Positions 51,608-60,867 of a DNA stretch of 64,000 bases are shown here, one piece after another. The stretch is from the NCBI RefSeq assembly GCF_001936575.1, contig NZ_MSMP01000020.1, positions 30,657 through 94,656 on the forward strand, read 5' to 3'. Below the pieces are notes generated by a model, which saw only the letters and a list, made by a program, of their open reading frames with translations, searched no databases and was not told the origin of the DNA. The DNA comes from Tenacibaculum agarivorans. Lineage in GTDB: Bacteria > Bacteroidota > Bacteroidia > Flavobacteriales > Flavobacteriaceae. Both the position numbers and the translations under genes were made by a program. Positions within the stretch are counted from its first letter, which is position 1; every line of letters starts with the position of its first letter.

Positions 51608-52288
51608 TTGAAAAACGGAATTCTTAAAATAGTATTTGCCGTAAGCTATTTAGCATTATCAATATTATCAATTTTATTAGGATTGTATGCTGAAGGTGAT
51701 TTAAGATCAGGAACAAGGGTATTACCCTTGCTGGTTTTAATTATGATGTATGCTTTTGAAGCCAAAAAAACTGAAGGATTAGCAATTTCATTTTTAGTAT
51801 TCACAGTAATGGCAGATATTATAATTACGCATCTAAAATTATTGAATACAGGTTTTGTTATATATGGATTTTCCTTTTTAATATTAGCTCAACATGCTAA
51901 ACAATCCTTATTTAAAAAGAAACAAAAGCAAATGTTGCGCTTTTTTTTACTTTCATTACTTCTGTTTTTAATCATTTTTATTTTTGCGATACAAGAAAAA
52001 GGAAGTTCGTTTATTCCAATACTTTTCTACGGATTAACAATTAGTCTAGCATTCTCATTTTATATTACTAGGTATTTAAATAACATGGGATTAGATAATT
52101 ACCTTTTATTTATAGCGATATCTGTTAGAATATTGTCTGATGCAATTGTTGTTATGGTTATGTTTAACGGTGCATCAGTGTACTTTTCAATATTATCATT
52201 ACTATTTTATCTAATCTCTAATTTTTTGTTTTGTAGAGGTTTTATTGTCAAAACTCATAGTGTAAAAGTAAAAAACCGTAGATTTTAG
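51608..52288 (+). CDS. Polytopic membrane protein, possibly YhhN/TMEM86-like
   Basis: A 226-residue inner-membrane protein with about seven or eight hydrophobic helices and very short loops, ending in a basic tail (KVKNRRF). The layout and the buried acidic residues (for example MADIIITH and RILSDAIVV) recall the YhhN family, whose animal members are lysoplasmalogenases, but I cannot confirm the family by eye. It starts at TTG nine bases after the ligA stop and is probably cotranscribed with it. Confidence 0.6.
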   Translation: MKNGILKIVFAVSYLALSILSILLGLYAEGDLRSGTRVLPLLVLIMMYAFEAKKTEGLAISFLVFTVMADIIITHLKLLNTGFVIYGFSFLILAQHAKQSLFKKKQKQMLRFFLLSLLLFLIIFIFAIQEKGSSFIPILFYGLTISLAFSFYITRYLNNMGLDNYLLFIAISVRILSDAIVVMVMFNGASVYFSILSLLFYLISNFLFCRGFIVKTHSVKVKNRRF

Positions 52289-52385
52289 AACTTAGTGAAT
52301 TCCTTTTACTATAACTCAAAATTAAACATCAGGGTGAAATCTGTGTATTCTTATTTAAAACCTATATCCAAATAAAATAAAGCCT

Positions 52386-52393
52386 TAATTTTA
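52386..52393 (+). promoter_or_regulatory. Possible dapA -7 element
   Basis: TAATTTTA differs from TAnnTTTG in the last base and lies 21 bp before the dapA ATG, a spacing like that at mnmA. Weak evidence. Confidence 0.25.
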
Positions 52394-52414
52394 CCGCCAA
52401 ATTAAAACAAAAGA

Positions 52415-53290
52415 ATGCAACAATTTACAGGAACTGGAGTGGCACTAGTTACTCCATTCAATGATGATAAAAGTGTCGATCTCGATGCTTTAGAAAGATT
52501 AGTTAATTACCAAATAGAAAATGGTATAAATTATCTAGTAGTTTTAGGAACAACTGGAGAGCCTGCTACATTAACTAAAGAAGACAAAGAAGCTGTAAAA
52601 ACAAAAATTATTGAAGTTAATAATGGAAGGTTACCATTGGTGCTTGGAATTGGGGGGAATAATACAAGTGCTGTTGTAGATCAATTAAAAACTACAGATT
52701 TAACACATTTTGATGCTATTTTATCAGTATCACCATATTATAATAAGCCAACACAAGAAGGAATTTATCAACATTTTAAAGCAGTAGCAGAAGCAACAGA
52801 AAAACCTATAATTCTTTATAATGTACCTGGTAGAACGTCTTCTAATATGTCAGTAGAAGTGGTTTCAAGGTTGGCTAGTGATTTTGATAATATAATTGCT
52901 GTAAAAGAAGCAAAGGGAGATATAGTACAGGCAATGAGAATGATTCAAAACACACCAGACGATTTTCTTGTGATTTCTGGAGATGATATGATTGCTTTAC
53001 CAATGACATTAGCTGGAGGATCAGGTGTAATCAGTGTAATAGGTCAAGGCTTACCAAATGATTTTTCATCGATGATAAATTATGGTTTAGAAGGAAAAGC
53101 TAAAGAAGCTTACCAATTACATTACAAAGTAGCAGATAGTATCGATTTAATATTTGCAGAAGGAAATCCTGCAGGTATAAAAGCAATGTTACAAAAACAA
53201 GGAATCTGTTTCGATGAAGTTCGTTTACCATTAGTAAAAGCTTCTGAAGAATTACAAACACAAATTTCTGATTTTATAGATCGTCTATAA
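52415..53290 (+). CDS. dapA: 4-hydroxy-tetrahydrodipicolinate synthase
   Basis: Condenses pyruvate with aspartate semialdehyde at the entry to the diaminopimelate/lysine branch. It has 291 residues in a TIM barrel. The Schiff-base lysine is K164 in AVKEAKGD, the substrate-binding loop is LGTTGEPATLTKEDK, and the YYNKPTQEGIYQHF motif carries the catalytic tyrosine. It is monocistronic, ended by a hairpin at 53314-53348. With dapF it supplies the peptidoglycan precursor. Confidence 0.96.
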   Translation: MQQFTGTGVALVTPFNDDKSVDLDALERLVNYQIENGINYLVVLGTTGEPATLTKEDKEAVKTKIIEVNNGRLPLVLGIGGNNTSAVVDQLKTTDLTHFDAILSVSPYYNKPTQEGIYQHFKAVAEATEKPIILYNVPGRTSSNMSVEVVSRLASDFDNIIAVKEAKGDIVQAMRMIQNTPDDFLVISGDDMIALPMTLAGGSGVISVIGQGLPNDFSSMINYGLEGKAKEAYQLHYKVADSIDLIFAEGNPAGIKAMLQKQGICFDEVRLPLVKASEELQTQISDFIDRL

Positions 53291-53313
53291 TTTCTTTATT
53301 CATAGTAAATTTT

Positions 53314-53348
53314 AAAACCATACACCTATGTTTTAAGTGTATGGTTTT
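53314..53348. terminator. Terminator of dapA
   Basis: A 12-bp perfect stem, AAAACCATACAC with its complement at 53337-53348, and an 11-nt loop, followed by GTATTTTATG, 23 bp past the stop. Confidence 0.8.
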
Positions 53349-53569
53349 GTATTTTATGATAGGTTCATCAGTTGTAATTCCGATTATTTCAGAATTTGGA
53401 TGCTGGTATTCTCTTCACATAAATAAATCTAATATTTTACTTAGTGTAAATAAAAAAAGCCAATATTAATTAGGTATAAATGTATACAGTTAGACTTCGT
53501 TTTCTATAGATTATTTAATCAATCTATGAAATATTTAGTTTATTTGTGAGATACACATAAAAACAGAAA

Positions 53570-55090
53570 ATGATGAAAACCAAACTAGTATTGATTTTTA
53601 CAATTATAGCATTTATAAATCAAGGTAATTGTCAGAAAAATGTAAAATGGACTGAAGTAACAAATATTACTGTCAAAAAGAAAAAATTAATTAAAAATAA
53701 AGATGTTAAAAAATGGTGGAATGCCAGAGCAACATCAACAGAAGCTTTACCTGAAAATGAAAATGGGTATACTGAAGCTACTATTTATGAACCAAAAAGA
53801 GCTAGAATTTTAGGGTTGTCAAATCAAAACTCCAATACTAAATGGAATACCATTCAATATGGTTTCTATATCATGCAAAGTGGAAAAATTCAAATTCTTG
53901 AAAGTGGAAAAGGCGTGTTTACAAGCAATGAAAAAGTAAAATACTATGATGTTATAAAAATTGAACGTAATGGTGGTATCATATCTTATAAACGAAACAA
54001 CAAAACAGTATACACCTCAAAAAAGAAAAGTAAAGAAAACCTTTTTGTTGCAGTTGCTATATATACACCAGGGGCTACATTAGATAAAATAAAAATTTCT
54101 GATAATTTTAAAGAAGTTGAATCTAAAGCTACTACTGCAAAAACAATATCTCAACAGTTCAACCCTGAAAAAGCAAATTTCAAGGTGATATATAAAACCG
54201 TAGCTTTAAAACGATTAACCGATAATGATGTACTAGGTTTAAACGCCCTAAAAGACAAAAGTGAGAAAGAAATCAGTTTAGAAAGAGAATTTAGTCAAAA
54301 TGATTTTGACAAATTATGTAAAGAAGTAAGTTGGATTCGTAAACTAAGTTATAATGTTGGAGATCCTCAAATTAAAGATTTTAGCGGGCTTAAGAATCTT
54401 AAAAATCTTGAAGTATTGCATCTTAATAATTTAAGATTTACAGAAAAAAATCCTATAGACGCTACTATCCTGAGTGATTTAACTAACCTTAAGGAGTTAA
54501 CAGCAAATTATACAACATTCACTAATGGTAAAGCGCTCAATTCTCTAAAGAAATTAAAAAAACTAGTATTATGGATAGGTGGAATTGATGATCTCAGCTT
54601 TATCAAAAATAATACAGATCTTGAAGAATTAGAACTAAGAGGAGATAAGTACATTATTGAAGATTTTAATCAGTTAACAGAATTGAAAAAATTAAAAAAG
54701 CTAGTGCTTTCAGGTAATAAATATACTACTGTAGAAAATGTAAAGAAGATACAAAATCTGCCATCACTTGAGTTTGTCCACATTGATTTTGTTAAACCAC
54801 CTAAAACTGTAATAAATTCTGATTTCTTAGGTAAATTAGTTGGATTAAAAACCATAATATTAGATACAGACTTTTCTTCTTTTCAAGATGCCAAAATAAA
54901 TTTAAAGGGGATAGAAAAATTACAAAATTTAGAACATCTATATCTTTCTGGTGTTGAAACAACTAATTTAGAATCGTTGTTAATGTGTAAAAAACTTCAA
55001 CATGTGGAGTTAAATAAGAAGACTACATCACAAGCTCAAATAGATAAATTGAAGAAGAGTAACCCTAACTTAGAAATAAAGTTAAGATAG
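53570..55090 (+). CDS. Secreted protein with lectin-like N-terminal domain and leucine-rich repeats
   Basis: A 506-residue protein with a signal peptide (hydrophobic 5-18). Residues about 24-180 resemble a Bacteroidetes surface beta-sandwich domain that begins VxWT...VN and contains GLSNQNSN, NTIQYGFYIMQSGKIQILE, VKYYDVIKIERNGG and ISYKRNNKTVYTS. Residues about 255-505 are leucine-rich repeats of the internalin type, for example LKNLKNLEVLHLNNL, LTELKKLKKLVLSGN and LEHLYLSG. There is no T9SS sorting domain and no membrane anchor at the C-terminus. It might bind glycans or proteins outside the cell; this is inference from the folds. It is flanked by non-coding gaps, so probably monocistronic. 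Confidence 0.75.
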   Translation: MMKTKLVLIFTIIAFINQGNCQKNVKWTEVTNITVKKKKLIKNKDVKKWWNARATSTEALPENENGYTEATIYEPKRARILGLSNQNSNTKWNTIQYGFYIMQSGKIQILESGKGVFTSNEKVKYYDVIKIERNGGIISYKRNNKTVYTSKKKSKENLFVAVAIYTPGATLDKIKISDNFKEVESKATTAKTISQQFNPEKANFKVIYKTVALKRLTDNDVLGLNALKDKSEKEISLEREFSQNDFDKLCKEVSWIRKLSYNVGDPQIKDFSGLKNLKNLEVLHLNNLRFTEKNPIDATILSDLTNLKELTANYTTFTNGKALNSLKKLKKLVLWIGGIDDLSFIKNNTDLEELELRGDKYIIEDFNQLTELKKLKKLVLSGNKYTTVENVKKIQNLPSLEFVHIDFVKPPKTVINSDFLGKLVGLKTIILDTDFSSFQDAKINLKGIEKLQNLEHLYLSGVETTNLESLLMCKKLQHVELNKKTTSQAQIDKLKKSNPNLEIKLR

Positions 55091-55229
55091 AATGAAATTA
55101 AGATATCTATAACTCAGTCAAAATTATTTAAAATTTTAACGAACGTTTAATACCACATCTGTTATAATTGTACGTTATTGAGATCGATTTAAAAGAAAAA
55201 ATCAATTTTAATAATACATAATTAATTAG

Positions 55230-55237
55230 TAATTTTG
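55230..55237 (+). promoter_or_regulatory. bamD promoter -7 element
   Basis: TAATTTTG is an exact match. The first possible ATG (55242) lies only 4 bp downstream and would fall at or before the start of transcription. The second (55251) leaves a leader of about 7 nt, which supports using it. Confidence 0.5.
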
Positions 55238-55250
55238 CAAAATGCAAAAA

Positions 55251-56072
55251 ATGAAGAGAATAATATACGTAGTTTTTACATTTTTAGTGTTAACTTCATG
55301 TGGAGAGTACCAAAAAGCATTAAACAGAGGTACTACTGAAGAGCAGTACAAAATGGGAGTAAAGATGTATGAGGCTGAAAAATACAGCAAAGCTTTACGT
55401 TTGTTTGAAAAAATAATACCAGCTTACAGAGGAAAGCCTCAAATGGAGCGTATACAATATATGGTAGCTAATTCTAACTTTAATGAGAGAACATATGGAA
55501 TAGCAGCATACCATTTCAAACGTTTTTCAGATAACTATCCGAAAAGTTCAAAAAAAGAAGAAGCAGACTTTTTATCAGCGTTAAGTTATTATAAAGCTGC
55601 ACCAACATATACTAAAGATCCAACTAATATTAATAAAGCATTAGACGCTTTTCAGGGGTTTATAGATGAATATCCTGATTCTTCAAGATTAGAAGAAGCC
55701 AATAAATATTATAAGGAATTACGTTATATGTTAGAAACTAAGGCTTTTGAAATCGCTAAAAACTATTATAAAACAGCAGTCACAGATCCTAGAAATTATA
55801 GAGCAGCAATTGTCGCATTTGATAATTTAATATCTGATTATTTAGGAACATCGTATAAGGAAGAAGCTTTATTTTATAGATTAAAGGCAGCACATGATTT
55901 TGCAGTTAAAAGTACATTTAGAAGAAAACAAGAGCGAATCAAAGATGCAATTAAAGCTTACAATAAATTAAAACGTAACTTTCCAAACTCTAAATACAGT
56001 AAAGAGTCTGAGCAAATGTTGATAACGTTAGAACAACAGCAAGAAGAGATACAACAATTAGTTAAAAGTTAA
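55251..56072 (+). CDS. bamD: Outer-membrane assembly lipoprotein BamD
   Basis: A lipoprotein of the BAM complex that helps insert barrel proteins into the outer membrane. From the ATG at 55251 it has 273 residues and begins KRIIYVVFTFLVLTSCGEY, a lipoprotein signal with lipobox LTSC. An in-frame ATG at 55242 adds three residues but sits at the transcription start. Four or five TPR-like helical pairs follow, for example MYEAEKYSKALRLFEKIIPAY, YHFKRFSDNYPKSSKKEEADF and AIKAYNKLKRNFPNSKYSKE. It heads the bamD-rpoZ-coaBC run. Confidence 0.93.
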   Translation: MKRIIYVVFTFLVLTSCGEYQKALNRGTTEEQYKMGVKMYEAEKYSKALRLFEKIIPAYRGKPQMERIQYMVANSNFNERTYGIAAYHFKRFSDNYPKSSKKEEADFLSALSYYKAAPTYTKDPTNINKALDAFQGFIDEYPDSSRLEEANKYYKELRYMLETKAFEIAKNYYKTAVTDPRNYRAAIVAFDNLISDYLGTSYKEEALFYRLKAAHDFAVKSTFRRKQERIKDAIKAYNKLKRNFPNSKYSKESEQMLITLEQQQEEIQQLVKS

Positions 56073-56074
56073 AT

Positions 56075-56398
56075 ATGAATTATAAAGAAACTCAAGCTCC
56101 AGTAAGTACAGTAACTTATGATAGAGAAGCAATAGAAGAATCTACAGATAATATCTATCAAGCGATTTCTATTATAGCAAAAAGAGCAAATCAAATTAAT
56201 TCTGATCTAAAGAAAGAATTAGTAGATAAGTTAGACGAGTTTGCTACGTACAATGATAGTTTAGAAGAGGTTTTCGAAAACAAGGAGCAAATAGAAGTAT
56301 CTAAATTTTATGAGCGTTTACCAAAACCAACTGCAATTGCAGTAGAGGAGTGGTTAAGTGATAAAATATACCACAGATCTTCAGACAAAAAGAAGTAA
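56075..56398 (+). CDS. rpoZ: RNA polymerase omega subunit, Bacteroidetes type
   Basis: A 107-residue acidic helical protein. In Bacteroidetes the omega subunit is divergent and is recognised mainly by its place between bamD and coaBC and by the segment NIYQAISIIAKRANQIN, the counterpart of the helix that latches onto beta-prime. It aids assembly of RNA polymerase. It begins 2 bp after the bamD stop and ends directly against the coaBC ATG. Confidence 0.88.
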   Translation: MNYKETQAPVSTVTYDREAIEESTDNIYQAISIIAKRANQINSDLKKELVDKLDEFATYNDSLEEVFENKEQIEVSKFYERLPKPTAIAVEEWLSDKIYHRSSDKKK

Positions 56399-57604
56399 AT
56401 GTCTATACTTCAAGGTAAAAAGGTATTACTAGGTATTACCGCTGGTATAGCAGCATATAAAACGGCTAGCTTAGTCCGTTTATTTATAAAATCAGGCGCA
56501 GAAGTTAAAGTAATTATGACTCCTGCGTCTAAAGATTTTATAACCCCACTAACACTTTCTACATTATCTAAAAATCCTGTACATTCTACTTTTTATGACA
56601 AAGAAGATGAGAATGAATTGTGGAATAATCATGTTGATTTAGGACTTTGGGCTGACATCATGTTAATTGCTCCAGCCACAGCAAATACATTGTCTAAAAT
56701 GACTAACGGAACTTGCGATAATTTGTTATTAGCAACATATTTATCAGCGAAATGTCCTGTGTATTTTGCTCCAGCCATGGATTTAGATATGTACAAACAT
56801 CCTTCTACTAAAACCAGTTTAGAACGCTTACAAGATTTTGGTAACATTATGATACCTGCAACATCAGGTGAACTAGCAAGTGGATTAGTAGGAGAAGGAA
56901 GAATGGCGGAACCTGAGGATATTGTTAGCTTTATCCAAAATGATATTATATCTAAGTTGCCATTAAAAGGTAAAAAGATACTTTTAACAGCAGGCCCAAC
57001 ATATGAAGCTATAGACCCTGTACGATTCATAGGGAATCATTCTTCAGGAAAAATGGGATTTGCTATTGCTGAGGCTGCTGCAAATCTAGGTGCAGAAGTG
57101 TTTCTAGTTTCTGGTCCTTCACACCAAAATATAAAACATTCTTTAGTGCATAGAATTGATGTAACATCAGCTCAAGATATGTATGAAGCTTGCCATCAAT
57201 ATTTTAAAGATGTTGATGTGGCCATATTATCAGCGGCGGTTGCTGATTATAGACCAAAAAATGTAGCCACTCAAAAAATAAAAAAGAAAGATGCTTCGTT
57301 AGTAATTGAGTTAGAGCCAACAAATGATATTCTAAAGTCTTTAGGTGAGATAAAGAAAGGTCAATTATTAGTAGGTTTTGCTTTAGAAACAAATGATGAA
57401 ATCTCTAATGCAAAAAAGAAGATTGAAAAAAAGAATTTAGATTTAATAGTATTAAATTCTTTACGAGATAAAGGAGCAGGTTTTGCTGGAGATACAAATA
57501 AAATTACTATTATTGATAAAGATTTTAACGAAACATCATTTGCATTAAAATCTAAAAAAGAAGTAGCAAAAGATATCATCAACGAAATAGTTGAAAAGCT
57601 TTAA
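56399..57604 (+). CDS. coaBC: Bifunctional phosphopantothenoylcysteine decarboxylase / phosphopantothenate-cysteine ligase
   Basis: Carries out two steps of coenzyme A synthesis. It has 401 residues. The N-terminal CoaC half (about 1-180) is an FMN flavoprotein with GITAGIAAYKTASLVR, the catalytic-histidine region NNHVDLGLWAD, and the PASN-like MLIAPATANTLSKM plus the cysteine-containing lid. The CoaB half (about 190-401) has AGPTYEAIDPVRFIGNHSSG, AAVADYRPK and KIKKK, which bind CTP and phosphopantothenate. It is third in the bamD run; a palindromic repeat separates it from DUF4835. Confidence 0.96.
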   Translation: MSILQGKKVLLGITAGIAAYKTASLVRLFIKSGAEVKVIMTPASKDFITPLTLSTLSKNPVHSTFYDKEDENELWNNHVDLGLWADIMLIAPATANTLSKMTNGTCDNLLLATYLSAKCPVYFAPAMDLDMYKHPSTKTSLERLQDFGNIMIPATSGELASGLVGEGRMAEPEDIVSFIQNDIISKLPLKGKKILLTAGPTYEAIDPVRFIGNHSSGKMGFAIAEAAANLGAEVFLVSGPSHQNIKHSLVHRIDVTSAQDMYEACHQYFKDVDVAILSAAVADYRPKNVATQKIKKKDASLVIELEPTNDILKSLGEIKKGQLLVGFALETNDEISNAKKKIEKKNLDLIVLNSLRDKGAGFAGDTNKITIIDKDFNETSFALKSKKEVAKDIINEIVEKL

Positions 57605-57620
57605 CTATAACTTCGTTGCC

Positions 57621-57669
57621 TCGAGCGCAGTCGAGAGGTTGTTTTTTAATAGGTCCCGACTGCGCTCGA
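57621..57669. repeat. Interspersed intergenic palindrome
   Basis: Two 13-bp arms, TCGAGCGCAGTCG (57621-57633) and CGACTGCGCTCGA (57657-57669), are perfect complements with a 23-nt T-rich centre. The GC-rich CGACTGCGCTCGA unit stands out from the AT-rich background and is of the kind scattered through flavobacterial genomes. It fills the 82-bp gap between coaBC and the DUF4835 gene and may end or stabilise the transcript. Confidence 0.75.
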
Positions 57670-57686
57670 CCTGACATTTTAAGTTT

Positions 57687-58592
57687 ATGTTTGTAAAAAA
57701 AATATTCTTTGTATTAATATCATGTCTGTTATCTTCAGTTGTTTTAACAGCACAAGAAGAGCTAAATGCCGTAGTAGTTGTGAATTCAGATAGAGTTCAG
57801 AGTACAAATAAGCAAGTATTTAGAACCTTAGAGCAGTCAATAACAGAGTTTATCAATCAAACAAGATGGACTAATAAAAAGTTCTTACCACAAGAACGTA
57901 TCAATTGTGCATTTACCTTTATTATTACAGAGCAAAACTCAAATAATTTTACAGCTACCCTACAGGTACAGTCGTCAAGACCGGTGTACAATTCTTCTTA
58001 TGAGACGCCACTACTGAATATCAATGATACGAGTATAAACTTTCAGTATAATGAGTTTGAGCAGCTACTGTATAATCCAAATTCATTTGACTCAAACTTA
58101 GTGTCTACCTTAGTATTTTATATTTATGTAATTCTAGGTGTAGATGCAGATTCTTTTGCCTTAAAAGCAGGAGAACCATATTTTAAACAAGCTGAAAATG
58201 CAATGTTACAAGCACAGCAAGGAGGAGATCCAGCTTGGGAAAATAAAATAGGAGAACAAAACCGATTTGCTTTAATAGATAGTTTGTTGTCTTCTAAATT
58301 TACTGCGTTAAGAAGCATCTATTATGAGTATCACAGAAAAGGCTTTGATATTTTTGCGGATAAAGAAAGTGAAGCAAAACAAAATATAGCAAACAGCTTA
58401 CTACAATTAGATGAGCTTTTCAATATTACAGTAGGTAATTACATGATTCGACTTTTCTTAGATGCAAAATCAGAGGAAATTAGAGCTACTTTTTCTCAAG
58501 GGAAAGGTACCGGTAAAGAATCAAAATTAAAAGAAACTTTAGAAAGAATAGCACCTACCAGAAGAGATACTTGGAAAGATATTAAGCTGTAA
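57687..58592 (+). CDS. DUF4835 family exported protein
   Basis: A 301-residue protein with a signal peptide (hydrophobic 5-21, cleavage near TAQ). The mature part has the features of the DUF4835 family: VVVNSDRVQSTNKQVFRTLEQ, FINQTRWTNKKFLPQERINC and QVQSSRPVYNSSYETPLLN. The family is restricted to Bacteroidetes and nearly always lies between coaBC and recN. Its biochemical role is unknown; export and context suggest a periplasmic or outer-membrane function. Confidence 0.9.
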   Translation: MFVKKIFFVLISCLLSSVVLTAQEELNAVVVVNSDRVQSTNKQVFRTLEQSITEFINQTRWTNKKFLPQERINCAFTFIITEQNSNNFTATLQVQSSRPVYNSSYETPLLNINDTSINFQYNEFEQLLYNPNSFDSNLVSTLVFYIYVILGVDADSFALKAGEPYFKQAENAMLQAQQGGDPAWENKIGEQNRFALIDSLLSSKFTALRSIYYEYHRKGFDIFADKESEAKQNIANSLLQLDELFNITVGNYMIRLFLDAKSEEIRATFSQGKGTGKESKLKETLERIAPTRRDTWKDIKL

Positions 58593-58675
58593 ATAACTTT
58601 AAGACTTTACTAAGAATTTTAAGTATCGCTATTCATTGAAATTCCTTATTTTTACTTGCTTAAAAACGAAGGAAT

Positions 58676-60328
58676 TTGTTAGTTAAATTACACATACAAA
58701 ATTATGCTTTAATAGATCAATTATCTATTGATTTTACTGAAGGTTTGTCGATTATTACTGGAGAAACAGGATCAGGTAAATCTATATTACTTGGTGCTTT
58801 AGGATTAGTTTTAGGGAATAGAGCAGACCTTTCTTCATTAAAAAATGACGAAGTAAAATGTATAATTGAAGCAGAGTTTAACATTACAGCATATAATTTA
58901 CAAGACTTTTTTGAAACTCACGATTTGGATTATGAAGATACTACCATCATCCGAAGAGAGATTTTACCTTCTGGTAAATCAAGGGCTTTTGTTAATGATA
59001 CTCCTGTAAATCTAAGTAGTTTAAGTGGATTAAAATCGAAGTTAGTAGATATACATTCACAACATCAAACCTTGCAGTTATCAGATCTTTCGTTTCAATT
59101 TTCTATTCTAGATGCATTAGCAGATAATACAAAGAGAGTGGCCTCATACAAAAGAGGTTTAAAGCAATACAATGCATTGGTAAATGCACTGAAAAAGTTA
59201 CTAGCAAATCAAGAAAGCGAAAATCAACAGTACGAATATAATTTACATCTTTTTAAAGAGTTAGAAGAAGCTGATTTTAAAGTAGAAGAACAAGAAGAGT
59301 TAGAGAAAAAATTAGACATTCTTAATAATGTAGAAGATATAAAGTTAAACTTATCTGAAGCCATACAAATAGCAACAGGAGAGGAATTTGGCGCACAAAA
59401 CTTATTACATTCTTTAGAAAATAGTTTGCAAAAAATCAGTGGCTACGCAAAGCAGTATGAAGAACTGTTTTCTCGAATTTCTAGTGTTAAAATTGAACTT
59501 GATGATGTGATTACAGAGTTAGAATCTGCTAATGAATCGGTTGATTTTAATCCTAATGAACTAGAAACAATTAACGATAGACTTCAGTTATTATATTCAT
59601 TACAAAAAAAGCATCAAGTAGCTACCATTCAAGAACTGTTAGAAATTCACGAACGTTTAGCTGAAAAAGTTGGTTCGGTAGAAAATGCTTCAGAAATTAT
59701 AACTGAAAAACAAAAAGAAATAGATGCTGTAGCAGAAAAACTAGATAGTTTAGCAGCATTAATTACTAAGGCGAGAAATAAAGCCATACCAAAATTAAAA
59801 AAGCAGTTAGAATCTCTACTTTCTGAATTAGGTATGCCTAATGCTAGTTTTTCTATAGAAATCCAACCATCAGAGCAATATTTATCTAATGGAAAAGATG
59901 ATTTGCAATTTTTATTCTCCGCTAACAAAGGAGGAAATTACGGAGAGTTGAAAAAAGTAGCCTCTGGAGGAGAATTGTCTAGAATTATGTTATCTATTAA
60001 AAAGATTCTCTCACAAAACACCAAATTACCTACCATTATTTTTGATGAAATAGATACAGGAGTTTCTGGAGAGGTCTCAAATAAAATAGCAGATATTATG
60101 CAGCAAATGGGGCAATATATGCAAGTAATAGCCATTACACACTTACCACAAATTGCTTCAAAAGGTATCGCACATTATAAAGTATATAAAAAGGAAGTTA
60201 AAGGAATCACTACTTCCAATTTAAAGCAATTAACCAAAGAAGAAAGAATTGTTGAAATAGCAGAGATGTTAAGCGGTAAGGATATATCTGAAAGTGCATT
60301 AACACATGCTAAAGAATTATTAAATTAA
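58676..60328 (+). CDS. recN: DNA repair protein RecN
   Basis: An SMC-like ATPase that gathers double-strand-break ends for recombination. It has 550 residues. Walker A is TGETGSGKSILLGAL, the long antiparallel coiled coil spans about 150-370, and the C-terminal half has the ABC signature VASGGELSRIMLSIK and Walker B PTIIFDEIDTGVSGE. It starts at TTG (58676), since the conserved LHIQNYALID begins three codons later and no ATG is near. It is followed within 5 bp by the TPR gene. Confidence 0.96.
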   Translation: MLVKLHIQNYALIDQLSIDFTEGLSIITGETGSGKSILLGALGLVLGNRADLSSLKNDEVKCIIEAEFNITAYNLQDFFETHDLDYEDTTIIRREILPSGKSRAFVNDTPVNLSSLSGLKSKLVDIHSQHQTLQLSDLSFQFSILDALADNTKRVASYKRGLKQYNALVNALKKLLANQESENQQYEYNLHLFKELEEADFKVEEQEELEKKLDILNNVEDIKLNLSEAIQIATGEEFGAQNLLHSLENSLQKISGYAKQYEELFSRISSVKIELDDVITELESANESVDFNPNELETINDRLQLLYSLQKKHQVATIQELLEIHERLAEKVGSVENASEIITEKQKEIDAVAEKLDSLAALITKARNKAIPKLKKQLESLLSELGMPNASFSIEIQPSEQYLSNGKDDLQFLFSANKGGNYGELKKVASGGELSRIMLSIKKILSQNTKLPTIIFDEIDTGVSGEVSNKIADIMQQMGQYMQVIAITHLPQIASKGIAHYKVYKKEVKGITTSNLKQLTKEERIVEIAEMLSGKDISESALTHAKELLN

Positions 60329-60333
60329 GCGTT

Positions 60334-60849
60334 ATGAGTGATAATAGAGCAGAAAACTTATTCTTTGAAGCAGATCAATTAATTGAAGAAAACAGAATTG
60401 TAGATGCAAAGGAAATGCTAATCGATCTTTTAGCAGAATACCCAGATTATGGTAGAGCGCATAACCATTTAGGATGGTTGTATAATTTGAAGTTTAATAA
60501 CTATCCAAAAGCAAAAAAGCATTTAGAACTAGCTATAAAATTTGCTCCAGATTACCATGCAGCCTATAGTAATTATTCATATTTATTGATCGATATGAAT
60601 CTTAATGATGAAATGATTACTTTTGGCAGCAAAGTTTTAGGTAGTCCTGTAGTAGATAGATCTACTATTTATAATAAAATGGGGCAAGCTTATGAACTAA
60701 AAGGAGATGTGTTAAACGCGTATAAACATTATAAATTAGCCGTTAAAGAAACATTAAATAACAAAACCTTAGATACTATTTATGCGTCAGTAAATAGAGT
60801 AAAAGGAAAAATGAGTCTTATGCAAAGGCTAAAACTAATCAATCAATAA
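60334..60849 (+). CDS. Tetratricopeptide-repeat protein
   Basis: A 171-residue cytoplasmic protein made of about three or four TPR units: ADQLIEENRIVDAKEMLIDLL, AHNHLGWLYNLKFNNYPKAKKHLELAIKF, SNYSYLLIDMNL and YNKMGQAYELKGDVLNAYKHYKLAVKE. There is no signal peptide. TPR proteins mediate protein contacts; the partner is unknown. It lies 5 bp after recN and 18 bp before fabI, so all three are likely in one transcript. Confidence 0.85.
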   Translation: MSDNRAENLFFEADQLIEENRIVDAKEMLIDLLAEYPDYGRAHNHLGWLYNLKFNNYPKAKKHLELAIKFAPDYHAAYSNYSYLLIDMNLNDEMITFGSKVLGSPVVDRSTIYNKMGQAYELKGDVLNAYKHYKLAVKETLNNKTLDTIYASVNRVKGKMSLMQRLKLINQ

Positions 60850-60867
60850 GAAAATAAACACTAGATC

